DNA of 5,416 nucleotides, from assembly GCA_020432595.1 (NCBI GenBank), contig JAGQGA010000398.1, positions 1 to 5,416 of the forward strand, written 5' to 3'. Positions 4,966-5,416 of the stretch are shown here, piece by piece. Positions within the stretch are counted from its first letter, which is position 1. Every line of letters begins with the position of its first letter. Origin of the DNA: Anaerolineales bacterium (GTDB lineage: Bacteria > Chloroflexota > Anaerolineae > Promineifilales > Promineifilaceae). The notes under the pieces are model-generated. The model ran no database searches. It was given only the letters and a program-made list of their open reading frames with translations, and was not told the origin of the DNA. The position numbers and the translations under genes were made by a program.

Positions 4966-5416
4966 CTACGAACCAATCGTTGTCCCAACTGTCTCCCCCA
5001 AAATAAGGCGTTTAATGCTTTCATTTTGCCAGAAATTCAATACGACTATCGGCAAATTGTTTTCCATACAGAGCGAAACGGCCGTACTATCCATCACTCG
5101 TAGTCGAGAGTTCAGGAAATCAATATACGAAATATGATCGAAACGCCGCGCATTGGGGTTCTTTTGTGGATCATCATCATAAATAGCATCCACTTTTGTT
5201 GCCTTGATCATCACCTCAGCATCAATTTCCAACGCCCGCAAGGCTCCGGCCGTATCAGTGGTAAAATAAGGATTCCCTGTACCTGCCCCCAAAATAACCA
5301 CACGCCCTTTATCTAAATGGCGGATAGCGCGTAAACGAATATAGGGTTCGGCAATGCTACGCATTTCAATAGCTGTTTGCACGCGGGTGACAATCCCAAT
5401 TCGTTCCAGAGCATCT
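4966..5416 (-). CDS. pyrH: UMP kinase (uridylate kinase), C-terminal part; 5' end outside the window
   Basis: Hexameric bacterial UMP kinase of the amino-acid-kinase fold, which phosphorylates UMP to UDP with ATP in cytosolic pyrimidine nucleotide synthesis. About 149 C-terminal residues are present. The frame is open through the right edge ([12 protein letters not shown] precedes QTAIEMR), so the GTG at 5382 is an internal Val codon, not the start. Visible family motifs are [23 protein letters not shown], the nucleotide-binding [27 protein letters not shown], the MDSTAVSLC helix and NNLPIVV near the end. The stop is TAG at 4968-4966. The N-terminal phosphate-binding loop and roughly the first 90-100 residues lie outside. 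frr follows after 68 nt, the usual pyrH-frr arrangement, and tsf is often found upstream in bacteria. Identification is firm; regulation by GTP and UTP is known for the family but cannot be read here. Confidence 0.97.
   Translation of the reverse strand, partial: DALERIGIVTRVQTAIEMRSIAEPYIRLRAIRHLDKGRVVILGAGTGNPYFTTDTAGALRALEIDAEVMIKATKVDAIYDDDPQKNPNARRFDHISYIDFLNSRLRVMDSTAVSLCMENNLPIVVLNFWQNESIKRLILGETVGTTIGS

Noticed and set aside
5380..5382. GTG at 5382 as the pyrH start
   Set aside because: The frame stays open to the window edge and the upstream residues ([11 protein letters not shown]) continue the UMP kinase family sequence.

Overview
The window carries six protein genes, all on the minus strand, so transcription runs from high to low coordinates: pyrH (cut by the right edge), frr, uppS, cdsA, fbp (class I fructose-1,6-bisphosphatase) and rho. 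All are recognisable housekeeping genes. I see no mobile element, tRNA, rRNA or CRISPR array, and every plus-strand open frame looks like a shadow of a minus-strand gene. The organism is a bacterium of moderate G+C (just under 50% by eye). The UppS and FBPase sequences feel most like Chloroflexota (Anaerolineae-type lineages), but this is an impression without a search and only a tentative guess.

Right part (5416-3541): pyrH, frr and uppS form the widespread translation/envelope cluster. UMP kinase supplies UDP and UTP, ribosome recycling factor (RRF) recycles ribosomes, and undecaprenyl diphosphate synthase makes the lipid carrier for wall polymers. Gaps are short (68 nt pyrH-frr, 49 nt frr-uppS, 9 nt uppS-cdsA), which fits one transcript. 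The frr start is fixed at 4897 by a strong GGAGGG and by the 185-residue family length.

Middle (3540-1623): cdsA makes CDP-diacylglycerol for phospholipids. In many bacteria it is followed by dxr and rseP; here it is followed instead by fbp, the gluconeogenic phosphatase. An 82-nt gap with a 9-bp hairpin starting at the cdsA stop separates them.

Left part (1622-1): a 315-nt non-genic stretch separates fbp from rho. It holds the most interesting content of the window: a near-consensus extended -10 promoter just after the fbp stop, a predicted transcript start about 20 nt before a short open frame with its own Shine-Dalgarno (23 codons), then a C-rich, G-poor tract and short direct repeats before the rho ribosome-binding site. 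This resembles in layout the rhoL/attenuator leader of Escherichia coli rho and suggests Rho autoregulation, here with an apparently unrelated peptide. The rho gene encodes a complete 425-residue protein with all key ATPase motifs.

Across the window a 10-bp palindrome, AACGGCCGTT, appears three times exactly and several more times with one or two mismatches, always inside genes, like the HIP1 type of highly iterated palindrome. There is also a sudden change in strand base composition and codon endings inside cdsA near 3300.
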